Shown here in pieces: positions 1 through 9,542 of a DNA stretch of 64,000 bases (the first letter of the stretch is position 1; each line of letters begins with the position of its first letter). The position numbers and the translations under genes were made by a program. The stretch comes from Spartinivicinus poritis (GTDB lineage: Bacteria > Pseudomonadota > Gammaproteobacteria > Pseudomonadales > Zooshikellaceae), in the NCBI RefSeq assembly GCF_028858535.1, contig NZ_JAPMOU010000022.1, positions 1 to 64,000 on the forward strand, given 5' to 3'. A model generated the notes under the pieces. It was given only the letters and a program-made list of their open reading frames with translations. It was not told the origin of the DNA and ran no database searches.

Positions 1-159
1 CACTTGCTTTCCTTTCTGACTAATTGACAAGCGATGTATTTTGGAGGAGTTACAATCTAAAGTCACGATCTGATTAAGTTATGTCCAGATTGGTTGTATT
101 CTCACCTTGAAAGGGCTGGTCAATAAGACCTGTTAAACCTATTAAATCTATAGATGCTA

Positions 160-189
160 TTGACTATTTAGAGTAATAACTCTAATAAT
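160..189 (+). promoter_or_regulatory. sigma70-like promoter of the aldehyde dehydrogenase operon
   Basis: A TTGACT hexamer (160-165) and an AATAAT hexamer (184-189) are separated by 18 bases. Each matches five of six consensus positions. They sit about 65 bases upstream of the first start codon of the operon. The rest of the first 253 bases holds nothing else I recognise. Confidence 0.5.
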
Positions 190-253
190 GTTATCAGTGA
201 CAAGCAGTAAAAGGAATATAAATTAACGCCCTTCTTGCTGGAGAAGACCTATT

Positions 254-1684
254 ATGGCCATACCTGCTGCTCAAATGAGTTCAACAACAGAGCTTAATCC
301 TTTACTTGATCAACTTCGGGTTCTTCAGGACGGGTTTCGAAAACAGCCCATGCCAACGGCTTTGGAGCGGATTGAATGGCTTGCCAAACTAAAGCAAGTG
401 TTACTGGGTGCTCAAGACCAATTGATTGCTGCTTTAAACGAAGACTTTGGTAACCGAGCAACACCAGAAACCATGCTGGGTGAAATCATGCCAAGCGTCC
501 AAGGCATTAATTATGCCATGAAGCGCATCAAACGTTGGATGAAACCAAGCAAGCGTCATGTAGGGGTGCAGTTACAGCCGGCGAAAGCAAAAGTCATCTA
601 CCAGCCTCTGGGTGTTGTCGGCATTATTGTGCCTTGGAATTATCCCATTTATTTAGCCATGGGGCCTTTAACAACCGCATTGGCAGCAGGTAATCGAGCT
701 TATTTGAAGTTTTCTGAATATACGCCAAAAACCTCCGCATTATTAGCTGAACTATTAACCAATAACTTCCCAGATGATTTAGTTGCAGTAGCCACTGGTG
801 ATGCTCAAGTGGGCATTAGTTTTTCTAAACTGCCTTTTGATCACTTGTTATTTACTGGCTCAACCCAGGTGGGGCATGCGGTCATGGCGGCAGCAGCAGA
901 AAACCTTACCCCAGTAACACTAGAGCTGGGTGGTAAGTCGCCAGTGATTATTGATCAGGATTTTCCCATTGCTGAAGCAGCTGAACGTATTTGCTTTGGC
1001 AAAGCGTTTAATGCTGGACAAACCTGCGTAGCACCTGATTATATTTTATTACCAACGTCACAGGAAAATGACTTCATTAATGCTTTTAAAGCTTGCTTTA
1101 GCAAAATGTATAGCAGTAATCAGCAACACTACAGTTGCATTATCAATGAAAGGCAGTATCAGCGTTTACAAGGCTGGCTGGCAGATGCTACTCAGCAAGG
1201 TGCAACAGTCCATAAAATAGAAAGTGTTGCTGAGGATGCTGAGCAAGGTCACATGACAATGCATTTGGTTGCTAATACAAAACCTGGAATGAAGTTAAGA
1301 CAGCAGGAAATATTTGGGCCGATTTTACCAATAGTGGGTTATGAAAATCTTGATGAAGCCATTGAACTGGTAAATTCCGGACCACGGCCATTAGCATTGT
1401 ATTACTTTGGTTTAGATGAAAGCCAACAGGAAAAAGTCCTGACTCATACCCATTCAGGAGGGGTATGTATTAACGATACCATGATGCATGTGGCGGTAGA
1501 TGACTTACCCTTTGGCGGGGTTGGTCACTCAGGAATGGGGCAATATCATGGTTATGAGGGGTTTTTAACATTTTCAAAAGCTAAGCCGGTGTTTAGCAAG
1601 GGTAAGTTTAATGGGGCTAAGCTGGTTTACCCTCCGTATAAACAGGCTATTTTAAAATTACTGTACCGATTTTTTGTTAGATAA
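254..1684 (+). CDS. coniferyl-aldehyde-dehydrogenase-type NAD(P)-dependent aldehyde dehydrogenase
   Basis: A 476-residue aldehyde dehydrogenase that should oxidise an aldehyde to its acid with NAD(P) in the cytoplasm. The sequence shows the LELGGKSP motif carrying the general-base glutamate, then GQTCVAPDY with the catalytic cysteine, and the VPWNYP motif near residue 125. Length and C-terminal half fit the CalB-type subgroup. A GGAG lies about 10 bases before the ATG. It is the first gene of a three-gene operon with a small putative Tat-exported protein and a GMC oxidoreductase, as in Pseudomonas. A likely role is finishing the oxidation of an alcohol begun by the GMC enzyme. The substrate is not evident, so no symbol is assigned. 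Confidence 0.85.
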   Translation: MAIPAAQMSSTTELNPLLDQLRVLQDGFRKQPMPTALERIEWLAKLKQVLLGAQDQLIAALNEDFGNRATPETMLGEIMPSVQGINYAMKRIKRWMKPSKRHVGVQLQPAKAKVIYQPLGVVGIIVPWNYPIYLAMGPLTTALAAGNRAYLKFSEYTPKTSALLAELLTNNFPDDLVAVATGDAQVGISFSKLPFDHLLFTGSTQVGHAVMAAAAENLTPVTLELGGKSPVIIDQDFPIAEAAERICFGKAFNAGQTCVAPDYILLPTSQENDFINAFKACFSKMYSSNQQHYSCIINERQYQRLQGWLADATQQGATVHKIESVAEDAEQGHMTMHLVANTKPGMKLRQQEIFGPILPIVGYENLDEAIELVNSGPRPLALYYFGLDESQQEKVLTHTHSGGVCINDTMMHVAVDDLPFGGVGHSGMGQYHGYEGFLTFSKAKPVFSKGKFNGAKLVYPPYKQAILKLLYRFFVR

Positions 1685-1800
1685 TTTTACAGTGGCTTGT
1701 GCCAATATCTCTGATAATAAAATATATAAATATGCCTGCTAATAAATACAATAAAAGTGGTGGTTTATCTAATCAATATCTTTCATCTAAAAAGCCTTTT

Positions 1801-2379
1801 ATGTTGAAACGCCGTCAGCTTTTAAAGGTGGGAGTTATTGGTACGCTGGTACTCTCGAGCATGGTTGCTGTTAATCAGATTGGTGAGAATACATCTAGCC
1901 AACTACCAGATGGCTATCAGTTTTTGAATTCGGCTGACATTGTCTTCTTTAGTGCAGTTACACCTGCTATTTTAGGGCTAAATACAGCTGAATTACATGC
2001 TGATCAGGTCAAACAGGGCCTAAACTGGGAGCTTGCACAACAAAAAGCATTTCTGAAGCAGCTAGATGAAAAGCTTGCTTATTTATCACCTGCATTACAG
2101 CTTGAACTGCGAGAACTGCTAGATTTAGTGGGTTCTCCTTTGAGTCGGTGGCTTATTACAGGTATCCACAGTCGTTGGGAAAACACTTCAAAAGAAGCCA
2201 TAGAAAATTTCTTACGACGCTGGCAGACCAGTCGTATTAAATTATTACGTAAAGCCCACCATGGTTTAACGCAATTATGCATTATGGCTTGGTATAGTTT
2301 GTCTGATAGCTGGCCGGCTATTGGTTATCCTGGCCCTCCTTTTCAGCAGACACTAATTACACCCCTTAATCAATTTTAA
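1801..2379 (+). CDS. small Tat-signal protein, probable accessory subunit of the GMC dehydrogenase
   Basis: From the ATG at 1801 the protein is about 192 residues and opens with KRRQLLKVG followed by a hydrophobic stretch, a twin-arginine-like export signal. The frame continues upstream to GTG 1699 and ATG 1732. Neither has a convincing ribosome binding site, so the start is uncertain; I chose the one that gives a normal Tat n-region. The body has no motif I can assign. Similar small proteins sit between ALDH and GMC genes in Pseudomonas and resemble gluconate-2-dehydrogenase subunit 3 in size and position. Only two bases separate its stop codon from the next start, so the two are surely co-transcribed. 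The partner role is inferred from context. Confidence 0.65.
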   Translation: MLKRRQLLKVGVIGTLVLSSMVAVNQIGENTSSQLPDGYQFLNSADIVFFSAVTPAILGLNTAELHADQVKQGLNWELAQQKAFLKQLDEKLAYLSPALQLELRELLDLVGSPLSRWLITGIHSRWENTSKEAIENFLRRWQTSRIKLLRKAHHGLTQLCIMAWYSLSDSWPAIGYPGPPFQQTLITPLNQF

Positions 2380-2381
2380 AT

Positions 2382-3971
2382 ATGGCTATACCCGATCCTA
2401 TACAACAAGGCATAAAAAAAGGCTGGCAGGTGGTTAATGGATTAAAAATAACCAAGCCGTCGGTGTTTGAGGCAGATGTCGTTATCATCGGTACTGGAGC
2501 GGGAGGAGGTATTGCAGCAGAAATTCTCAGTAATGCTGGCTTAACTGTACTGATGGTTGAGGAAGGACTACTTCGGTCGTCTAATGATTTTAATATGGAT
2601 GAGCATATTGCTTATGCCGAGTTATATCAGGAAGGGGGGGGACGATCGACTAAAGATGGTGCAATTACAATCATGCAGGGAAAAGCAGTGGGGGGAACCA
2701 CGGTAGTTAATTGGACATCCTGTTTTCATACGCCAGATACTACCTTACAGTTTTGGCAAGATCAGTTTTCAGTGACAGGCATTACAGCAGAAACCCTGGC
2801 TCCTTGGTATCAATACATTGAAAAGCGCTTAAATATAGGTTCTTGGGATGTACCGCCAAATCCAAATAATGCGGTATTAAAAGCAGGCTGTGAAAAGCTG
2901 GGGTATCAGGTTGCTAGTATTCCTCGTAATGTTAAAGGCTGTTGGAACTTAGGCTACTGTGGTACGGGATGTCCCACCAACGCAAAGCAGTCAATGCTGG
3001 TAACGACAATTCCTACCGCATTGAACAATAATGCAACTTTATTATACGCCTCGGTAGCTCAACGTTTTAACTGGCAACAAGACCGAATTAATCATCTCAT
3101 TTGTTACCCTCTCAAGCAGGCGAATGGTGTGCTAAATAAGCAAGCACCCATCACTATTAAGGCCAAGCATTATTTATTAGCAGCTGGAGCAATTGGCAGC
3201 CCTGCAATACTGTTACGCTCCAATGTACCTGATCCATACCGAAGAATTGGTCAGCGTACTTTTTTGCACCCAGTTACCATGAGTGCTGCTCAAATGTCAG
3301 AAGAAATTGCTGGTTATGCGGGAGCGCCTCAGTCTATTTATTCTGATCATTTTCAATGGCCTGATGATGATAGTATGGGCTTTAAATTAGAAGTACCACC
3401 ACTTCAGCCTGTGTTGGCTTCAGTGCTAATGAAGAAAACCGGTGATGAGCTACATCAGCGCATGTTAAAACTGCCGTATACTCAAGTGCTATTGGCACTA
3501 CTGAGAGATGGTTTTCACCCTGAAAGTCAAGGTGGCAGAGTGGTACTCCGGAATGATGGCAGCCCAGTATTAGACTATCCACTAACGCCTTATATTTGGC
3601 GAGCAGTTAAAAAATCGCTTTTAGTAATGGCTGAAATTCAATTTGCAGCAGGTGCAAAACAAGTGTTTCCTGCTCATATCGATTCTACCTTGACCAGTAA
3701 CTGGTTGGAGGTTAAAGCGCACATTAATAACTTGGATCTTGTAACTTATAAAACCCTGCTAGGCTCTGCCCATGTCATGGGAGGCTGTGGGATGGGTGAA
3801 AAGCCCTATAATAGTGTGGTGAACAGTGAGAGTCGCTTTCATTATTTTGATAACTTATCCATTCTGGATGGTTCAGTATTCCCGACCAGTGTTGGTGCTA
3901 ACCCTCAGTTATCTATTTATGCGCTAAGTGCATTACAGTCAAGTCGGTTAGCCAGTGAACTCAAAAGTTAA
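2382..3971 (+). CDS. GMC family FAD-dependent alcohol oxidoreductase
   Basis: A 529-residue flavoprotein of the glucose-methanol-choline family. The N-terminal Rossmann motif GTGAGGGIAAE (from about residue 37) binds FAD. GKAVGGTTVVNW is the family's second flavin-contact region. Near the C-terminus, HVMGGCGMG and then LDGSVFPTSVGANPQ form the catalytic and FAD-closing segments. The cluster NLGYCGTGCP around residue 190 is cysteine-rich, as in membrane-linked members. There is no export signal of its own, so it may travel with, or dock to, the putative Tat protein encoded two bases upstream. It probably passes electrons from an alcohol to the respiratory chain, with the aldehyde product going to the ALDH of the same operon. 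The substrate is unknown. Confidence 0.85.
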   Translation: MAIPDPIQQGIKKGWQVVNGLKITKPSVFEADVVIIGTGAGGGIAAEILSNAGLTVLMVEEGLLRSSNDFNMDEHIAYAELYQEGGGRSTKDGAITIMQGKAVGGTTVVNWTSCFHTPDTTLQFWQDQFSVTGITAETLAPWYQYIEKRLNIGSWDVPPNPNNAVLKAGCEKLGYQVASIPRNVKGCWNLGYCGTGCPTNAKQSMLVTTIPTALNNNATLLYASVAQRFNWQQDRINHLICYPLKQANGVLNKQAPITIKAKHYLLAAGAIGSPAILLRSNVPDPYRRIGQRTFLHPVTMSAAQMSEEIAGYAGAPQSIYSDHFQWPDDDSMGFKLEVPPLQPVLASVLMKKTGDELHQRMLKLPYTQVLLALLRDGFHPESQGGRVVLRNDGSPVLDYPLTPYIWRAVKKSLLVMAEIQFAAGAKQVFPAHIDSTLTSNWLEVKAHINNLDLVTYKTLLGSAHVMGGCGMGEKPYNSVVNSESRFHYFDNLSILDGSVFPTSVGANPQLSIYALSALQSSRLASELKS

Positions 3972-4030
3972 AAAACATCAGCTGACTTATTTATCCACAA
4001 ACCACCTTGTATTTATATAATCTTCATATA

Positions 4031-4265
4031 CCATTCGCTTTATACACCCTTCGCGAATGGCTTTTAGGGTTTGTTGTCATCATTGACCTCCAAAGATGGT
4101 GGAAATGCAGTTTATGCATGGTGGTATGGATACCACTAATTAGAGCAATGCAGGAGCAATTGCCGAGGAGCATTTAACTGCCTTCACCCCAGTCACTTAT
4201 TATTATAAGCGCCTGGGACTTCATCACTTGACGGCTGCCCCTAAAAAACCTACGCACTGGGTATT
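4031..4265 (+). repeat. REP-like intergenic repeat, copy A (gap between GMC gene and coaD)
   Basis: The 416-base gap before coaD is occupied largely by this element. It starts with a hairpin, CCATTCGC (4031-4038) pairing with GCGAATGG (4053-4060). It ends with a conserved tail around GGGACTTCATC and CCCCTAAAAAACC (4195-4265). The same head and tail, without the central ~100 bases, recur at 28932-29072. A single perfect DnaA-box-like TTATCCACA lies at about 3991, outside the repeat. No open reading frame of note is present. Confidence 0.6.
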
Positions 4266-4318
4266 TTCTTGACTTTGGATATAGCCTAACCTGTTCGGGA
4301 TAAAAAGTTATTATCTGA

Positions 4319-4873
<555 letters not shown>

Positions 4874-5034
4874 AGAAGCTGTTGATTAAAACACACACAA
4901 ACTGTCCGTTTTTCAGCTACACAGAAGTAGCGTACAATTAGCTTGGGGCTTGTGTCCTAGATGTTGTAACAATAGCGTTCAGCCACAATAAAATTACAAT
5001 GATGTAGTGACTGGCGCCAATAACTGTGAGCTAA

Positions 5035-5292
<258 letters not shown>

Positions 5293-5500
5293 CGCCCATC
5301 TTTTGGCGCTAGCCATAAACCTGCAAAATTAGTCATAGATCTGCAAAGCAAAACTGCAACGATAGTTTTACGCATAAACCACAATAACGCATTCTGGCAA
5401 CAGACCTTATAACCTTTTATTGGTTGCTATAAGTGTTCTGGTGCCAGGCGTTCGTGTACTGCTTAACTTGAGTGATTAAGCTTACCCGGCTTTAAATATC

Positions 5501-5854
5501 TTAGTCGTATACAGTGCAGCCTAAGCAGCGAACAAATGTTGCTCGAGCGGGTTGTAAAACTAGTGTCTCAGCGGCTTGACTAGCATTTTCACCAAGTAGT
5601 GAAAATGGCAAGGTAACCACATAAGCAACAGAACCCACAACAGTCATACCAAATAATAGTGGCCGGGCAATCAATGCATCTCCTACCATGGCGTAAGCCG
5701 ATGGGTCTTGCTTGGTACCTACAATGGTGCGCTCTGCTTTTACATCTGCATCAATCGATTGAATCTCAGCTTGACTGGTAACAGGCATTGCTAAAAGTAC
5801 AGCGGTTAATACAGTCCCCAACAACCCTGAAAGCTTTGACTTCAGCCTTTGCAT
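5501..5854 (-). CDS. conserved small exported/membrane protein
   Basis: A 117-residue protein with a clear signal peptide ending near TSQAE (about residue 29). A second hydrophobic segment, LLFGMTVVGSVAYVVTLPFSLLG, lies around residues 65-88, and a C-terminal RCLGC contains two close cysteines. A good AAGGAA precedes the ATG. Similar small proteins lie upstream of mutM in Pseudomonas and are sometimes labelled multidrug transporter, a name this sequence does not justify. It sits on the same strand as mutM, about 210 bases downstream. I do not recognise a function; an inner-membrane or periplasmic location is inferred. Confidence 0.7.
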   Translation of the reverse strand: MQRLKSKLSGLLGTVLTAVLLAMPVTSQAEIQSIDADVKAERTIVGTKQDPSAYAMVGDALIARPLLFGMTVVGSVAYVVTLPFSLLGENASQAAETLVLQPARATFVRCLGCTVYD

Positions 5855-6067
5855 AGCGTTTTCCTTATTATCAAACGGTGCTTTTACAATATAATCAACT
5901 ATAACAACTCTGGGCCATCTGTCATCATTATGGCAACAATTAGGCTTATTTATTACACGCAGATGACAAAATAGGCTTTATTTATGAAGTTGACAATAAT
6001 GGCCTATTATTCAACAAATTGTTTGTGAAATATGTCGTATTTTTCACTTATAACCCCATCAGTTTGG

Positions 6068-6889
6068 CTAAGTCTGACAGCGTTGACAGTATACAGTTGC
6101 ACGCTGTCCAAGCTTAACCTCTACTAATGTCTTACCACAGATTAGACAAGCTTCGCCGCCTCGGCCATATACGGATAACTCTTGTTTAAAATAACCGGGT
6201 TTGCCATCTCCCCCAACAAAGTCTTTTAAGGTGGTGCCACCTTGATCAATGGCTGCTGCTAATACTTTTTTGATTTCAATGCCTAAACGAATATAGCGCT
6301 GTCGGGAAATACTGCCAGCTTGCCTGTCTGGTCTAATGCCTGCCTTAAATAACGCTTCATTGGCGTAAATATTCCCAACACCAACTACGACCTGGTTATC
6401 CATAATAAATTGCTTAACCGCTACAGATCGTTTTCTCGATCGCTCAAATAACAGGTTGCCATCAAACTGTGCAGTTAGTGGTTCTGGGCCAAGATGGCTC
6501 AGAAGCTGGTGTTCTTGGATAGGTGTGCTGTTATCAGCCCACAAAATGGCACCAAATTTCCTAGGGTCAGTGAAACGTAAAATTTGCCCATTACTAAATA
6601 CGAAGTCAGCATGATCATGTTTGGCAGCTGGCTGGGAGGATTCAGCTATTCGCAGGCTGCCAGACATACCCAGATGAATAATCAGGGTGCCTTGGGCAAA
6701 GCCAAATAGTAAATACTTGGCTCGACGCTCTAAGTTGACTAGTTGAGAACCTGTTAGTAATTCAGGTAGCGCCTCAGGAACAGGCCAGCGGAGGCGATGC
6801 TCACGGATAATTACTTCCTTAACGCGGCTATTCAGAATGTGTGGGCTTACACCACGGCGGGTTGTTTCAACTTCTGGTAACTCTGGCAT
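6068..6889 (-). CDS. mutM: formamidopyrimidine-DNA glycosylase / AP lyase
   Basis: A 273-residue base-excision repair enzyme that removes 8-oxoguanine and formamidopyrimidines and nicks the abasic site. The start [12 protein letters not shown] gives the catalytic N-terminal proline, exposed after Met removal, and the glutamate at position 3. The conserved lysine lies in the RAKYLL segment. The helix-two-turn-helix segment contains [12 protein letters not shown]. The C-terminus holds a four-cysteine zinc finger (CLICGKT...YCQRC). The length equals that of E. coli Fpg. Its position near coaD and ferredoxin matches Pseudomonas. Confidence 0.97.
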   Translation of the reverse strand: MPELPEVETTRRGVSPHILNSRVKEVIIREHRLRWPVPEALPELLTGSQLVNLERRAKYLLFGFAQGTLIIHLGMSGSLRIAESSQPAAKHDHADFVFSNGQILRFTDPRKFGAILWADNSTPIQEHQLLSHLGPEPLTAQFDGNLLFERSRKRSVAVKQFIMDNQVVVGVGNIYANEALFKAGIRPDRQAGSISRQRYIRLGIEIKKVLAAAIDQGGTTLKDFVGGDGKPGYFKQELSVYGRGGEACLICGKTLVEVKLGQRATVYCQRCQT

Positions 6890-7093
6890 AAAAAGTATTA
6901 GGACATAATGAAATTAGAGTGTAAATCACTTGAGGTATACATAATGCGTAAAGCAGTTGCCACAAAAGATCATGAGTGCAGTAGTTTTGCGACAGCCTCT
7001 AAAGCGGGTTAGCGTAAAACAGGTGTAGCCTAGCGAGCTAAGTTGGCATAATAAAGCTTTAATCGCGGTTTTGGAATAAGGTCTCCAGTTACC

Positions 7094-9136
7094 ATGACAC
7101 ATCCACTGCATCTGCTCGGTGTTGATACGGGCGGTACGTTCACTGATTTTGTCTATTTAAAGATAGCGCCGCTATCAACTATATCTGCCACTACCGGTGA
7201 TCAAGTTACAGCTGACGTATTGATCCATAAAGTGCTCAGCACACCACAAGCACCTGCTCAAGCTATTTTGCAAGGTATTAGTGAAATAGGACTAAAGCCA
7301 CTAGTACAGTCAGGAGATCTCTTGCTTATCCATGGTTCAACTGTGGCAACCAATGCTGCATTAGAGGGTAAGGGGGTGAAAACTCTTTACGTCACCAATG
7401 AAGGCTTTGCCGATGTGTTGACCATTGGGCGCCAGCAACGTCAGGAGCTGTATAATCTACAGCCTGACCCGATAAAGCCGCCTGTGCCAAAAGAGTTGTG
7501 TGTTGAGGTGGGGTGTCGGCTGGATGCGCAGGGTAACAATATACTGCCTTTAACAGGGATTGATATTTATAAAATTCAACAAGCTGTTGCTGAACACGAG
7601 CCTGCTGCGGTGGCAATCAATCTGTTGTTTTCATTTCTAAATGATGCAGATGAAAAGGCCCTTGAAGCTGTAATTAGTGATCGAACGTTTACTAGTCGCT
7701 CGTCATTTGTGTTACCTGAATACAGGGAGTATGAGCGTGGTATGGCAACCTGGTTGAATGCATGGCTAGGGCCGATAGTGGCTAATTACTTAAATGAGTT
7801 ATGTCAGGTAACTACCCCCTGTCCAGTGACAGTGATGCAATCATCTGGAGGTACGATTGCCGCTGAACAAGCTAGCAACCGAGCCGTTAACTTATTGCTA
7901 TCAGGCCCTGCGGGTGGGTTATCGGCTGCCAGTTTTATAGGTGATTTGATTGAGCAAGATAAGCTGATCACATTCGATATGGGGGGGACATCCACTGATG
8001 TAGCCTTAATTGATGGCAAGGTAAAACTCACCAATGAAGGAAAAATTGCTAACTATTCCGTGGCCGTGCCAATGGTTGATATGCACACCATCGGTGCCGG
8101 TGGAGGCTCTATTGCTTATTTAGACAGTGGCGGCATGCTGCAGGTTGGACCAGTATCTGCTGGTGCAGACCCAGGGCCAGCTTGTTATGGGCTGGGGGGG
8201 GAGAACCCAACTGTAACTGATGCCAATCTGATATTAGGCCATTTGCCTGCTGCTACCCAGCTAGGAGGCAACTTGAAGCTAGATGTGAAAGCTGCGAAGC
8301 AAGCTGTCGCTACTTTAGTTGAGGCTGCCGGGCTGGCCACAGAAGAGATAGCAAAGGGTATTATTCAGCTTGCTAATGAGCATATGGTTAATGCAATAAG
8401 GGTTATTTCAGTTCAAAAAGGCTATGACCCACAAGAATTTACCTTATGTTGTTTTGGCGGTGCAGGGGGGCTACATGTTTGTGCAGTAGCTGATGCCTTA
8501 GGAATGACTCAAGCGGTAGTGCCCGTTAATAGTGGGGTGTTATCAGCGCTAGGGATGTTAGCTGCACCTAGATCTCGGCAGTTGGTTCATACCTATCGAA
8601 AGCCTTTTAGCCAGTTAACAGAGAAAGAGGTACATCAAGCCTTTTGCCGCTTAAAGCATAATGGTATTGCTGAGCTGATGGCAGAAGGCCTGTTGGAGTC
8701 AGAGTTAACACTCAATGCTGAGGTAGAAATGCGCTATTTGGGGCAGTCCTTTACTTTAGCAATACCTTGTAATTGGCAGCAGCCTGACTTGAGTGCTATG
8801 AGCGATGCATTTCACTTAGCACATCAGGTCCATTATGGGCACCAAATGGCGTCTGAAGTTGAGCTGGTTAATCTGCGCTTGGCCTTAAAAGCCCCCAACG
8901 TGGCTATCGAATTACCAGAAATAGATATTAAACCGTTAACTGAAGCTGGCTTTTGTCATGTGCACGGGGTTGCTGGCAAGGTACCTGTTTACCAGCGAGT
9001 AGAGCTCGGCCAAGGTATAATTATTCAAGGCCCTGCTATTGTTTGTGAGCAGGTGGCAACAACCTACCTTGCTCCTGGTTGGCAAGCAGAGGTGGATCGA
9101 TTTGGTAACTTGCAGCTTAATTGCCAAAATAATTAA
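7094..9136 (+). CDS. stand-alone HyuA-type hydantoinase/oxoprolinase family protein
   Basis: A 680-residue ATP-dependent amidohydrolase-family protein resembling the A subunit of N-methylhydantoinase, 5-oxoprolinase and acetone carboxylase. Visible landmarks are the N-terminal phosphate-binding GVDTGGTFTDFV (residues 9-20), FDMGGTSTDVALI around residue 296, GAGGGSIA around 337 and GCC/FGGAGG near 455, typical of the actin-like ATPase fold. Family members usually work with a HyuB partner encoded next door. None is present here: the neighbours are mutM (divergent) and a desaturase 400 bases downstream. The substrate is unknown. It could act alone or with a HyuB encoded elsewhere. Confidence 0.8.
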   Translation: MTHPLHLLGVDTGGTFTDFVYLKIAPLSTISATTGDQVTADVLIHKVLSTPQAPAQAILQGISEIGLKPLVQSGDLLLIHGSTVATNAALEGKGVKTLYVTNEGFADVLTIGRQQRQELYNLQPDPIKPPVPKELCVEVGCRLDAQGNNILPLTGIDIYKIQQAVAEHEPAAVAINLLFSFLNDADEKALEAVISDRTFTSRSSFVLPEYREYERGMATWLNAWLGPIVANYLNELCQVTTPCPVTVMQSSGGTIAAEQASNRAVNLLLSGPAGGLSAASFIGDLIEQDKLITFDMGGTSTDVALIDGKVKLTNEGKIANYSVAVPMVDMHTIGAGGGSIAYLDSGGMLQVGPVSAGADPGPACYGLGGENPTVTDANLILGHLPAATQLGGNLKLDVKAAKQAVATLVEAAGLATEEIAKGIIQLANEHMVNAIRVISVQKGYDPQEFTLCCFGGAGGLHVCAVADALGMTQAVVPVNSGVLSALGMLAAPRSRQLVHTYRKPFSQLTEKEVHQAFCRLKHNGIAELMAEGLLESELTLNAEVEMRYLGQSFTLAIPCNWQQPDLSAMSDAFHLAHQVHYGHQMASEVELVNLRLALKAPNVAIELPEIDIKPLTEAGFCHVHGVAGKVPVYQRVELGQGIIIQGPAIVCEQVATTYLAPGWQAEVDRFGNLQLNCQNN

Positions 9137-9358
9137 AACAGCTATTTAGTGTCTAAAAGTTTCTGTCAAGAAAACAATTACTTGTGTTTTTACTAACCTG
9201 AATAATAAACCGATCAACCAAACTGGCTAAAAAGGATTGTTTTCAGGCGGGGTGTAAACAAAGAAAATTTATGTGATAGTACTGATAGATATTAAAAAAT
9301 TTGGAGAGGAAGTGGATATTGGTGGAATGATACTTGCTGTTCTCTTCAAATTTTGACT

Positions 9359-9427
9359 ACATCAAAAGCTATGTAACATCAAAAAATATGTAGCACATAA
9401 AAACTATGTAGTCTCAAAAACAGTGTA
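9359..9427 (+). repeat. four tandem 17-18 bp repeats upstream of the desaturase gene
   Basis: Within the 406-base gap 9137-9542, four head-to-tail imperfect units lie at 9359-9375, 9376-9392, 9393-9410 and 9411-9427. Each is built on ACATCAAAAAnTATGTA. The even spacing of about 17 bases and the position 115 bases before the desaturase start suggest a cooperative operator. Downstream is a short CACCC/GGGTG hairpin (about 9463-9477). No gene is seen in the gap. Confidence 0.55.
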
Positions 9428-9542
9428 ACAACAAGGTCGTTATTACTTATACCCACCCCTTACGGGTGTTAAATAGAAATTGGATAAGAATAAATTGAGG
9501 ATGCTTCAGGTATCCTTTTAGTAAAGTTAGAGGATATTGCTC

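Noticed and set aside
3991-3999. A perfect DnaA-box-like TTATCCACA near coaD as a possible replication origin
   Set aside because: It is a single box with no cluster, no AT-rich unwinding tract and no dnaA/rpmH/gidA genes nearby; expected by chance at this scale.
7392-7616. 74-codon minus-strand frame within the HyuA-like gene
   Set aside because: No ribosome binding site or recognisable motif; it is antisense to a conserved ATPase coding sequence.
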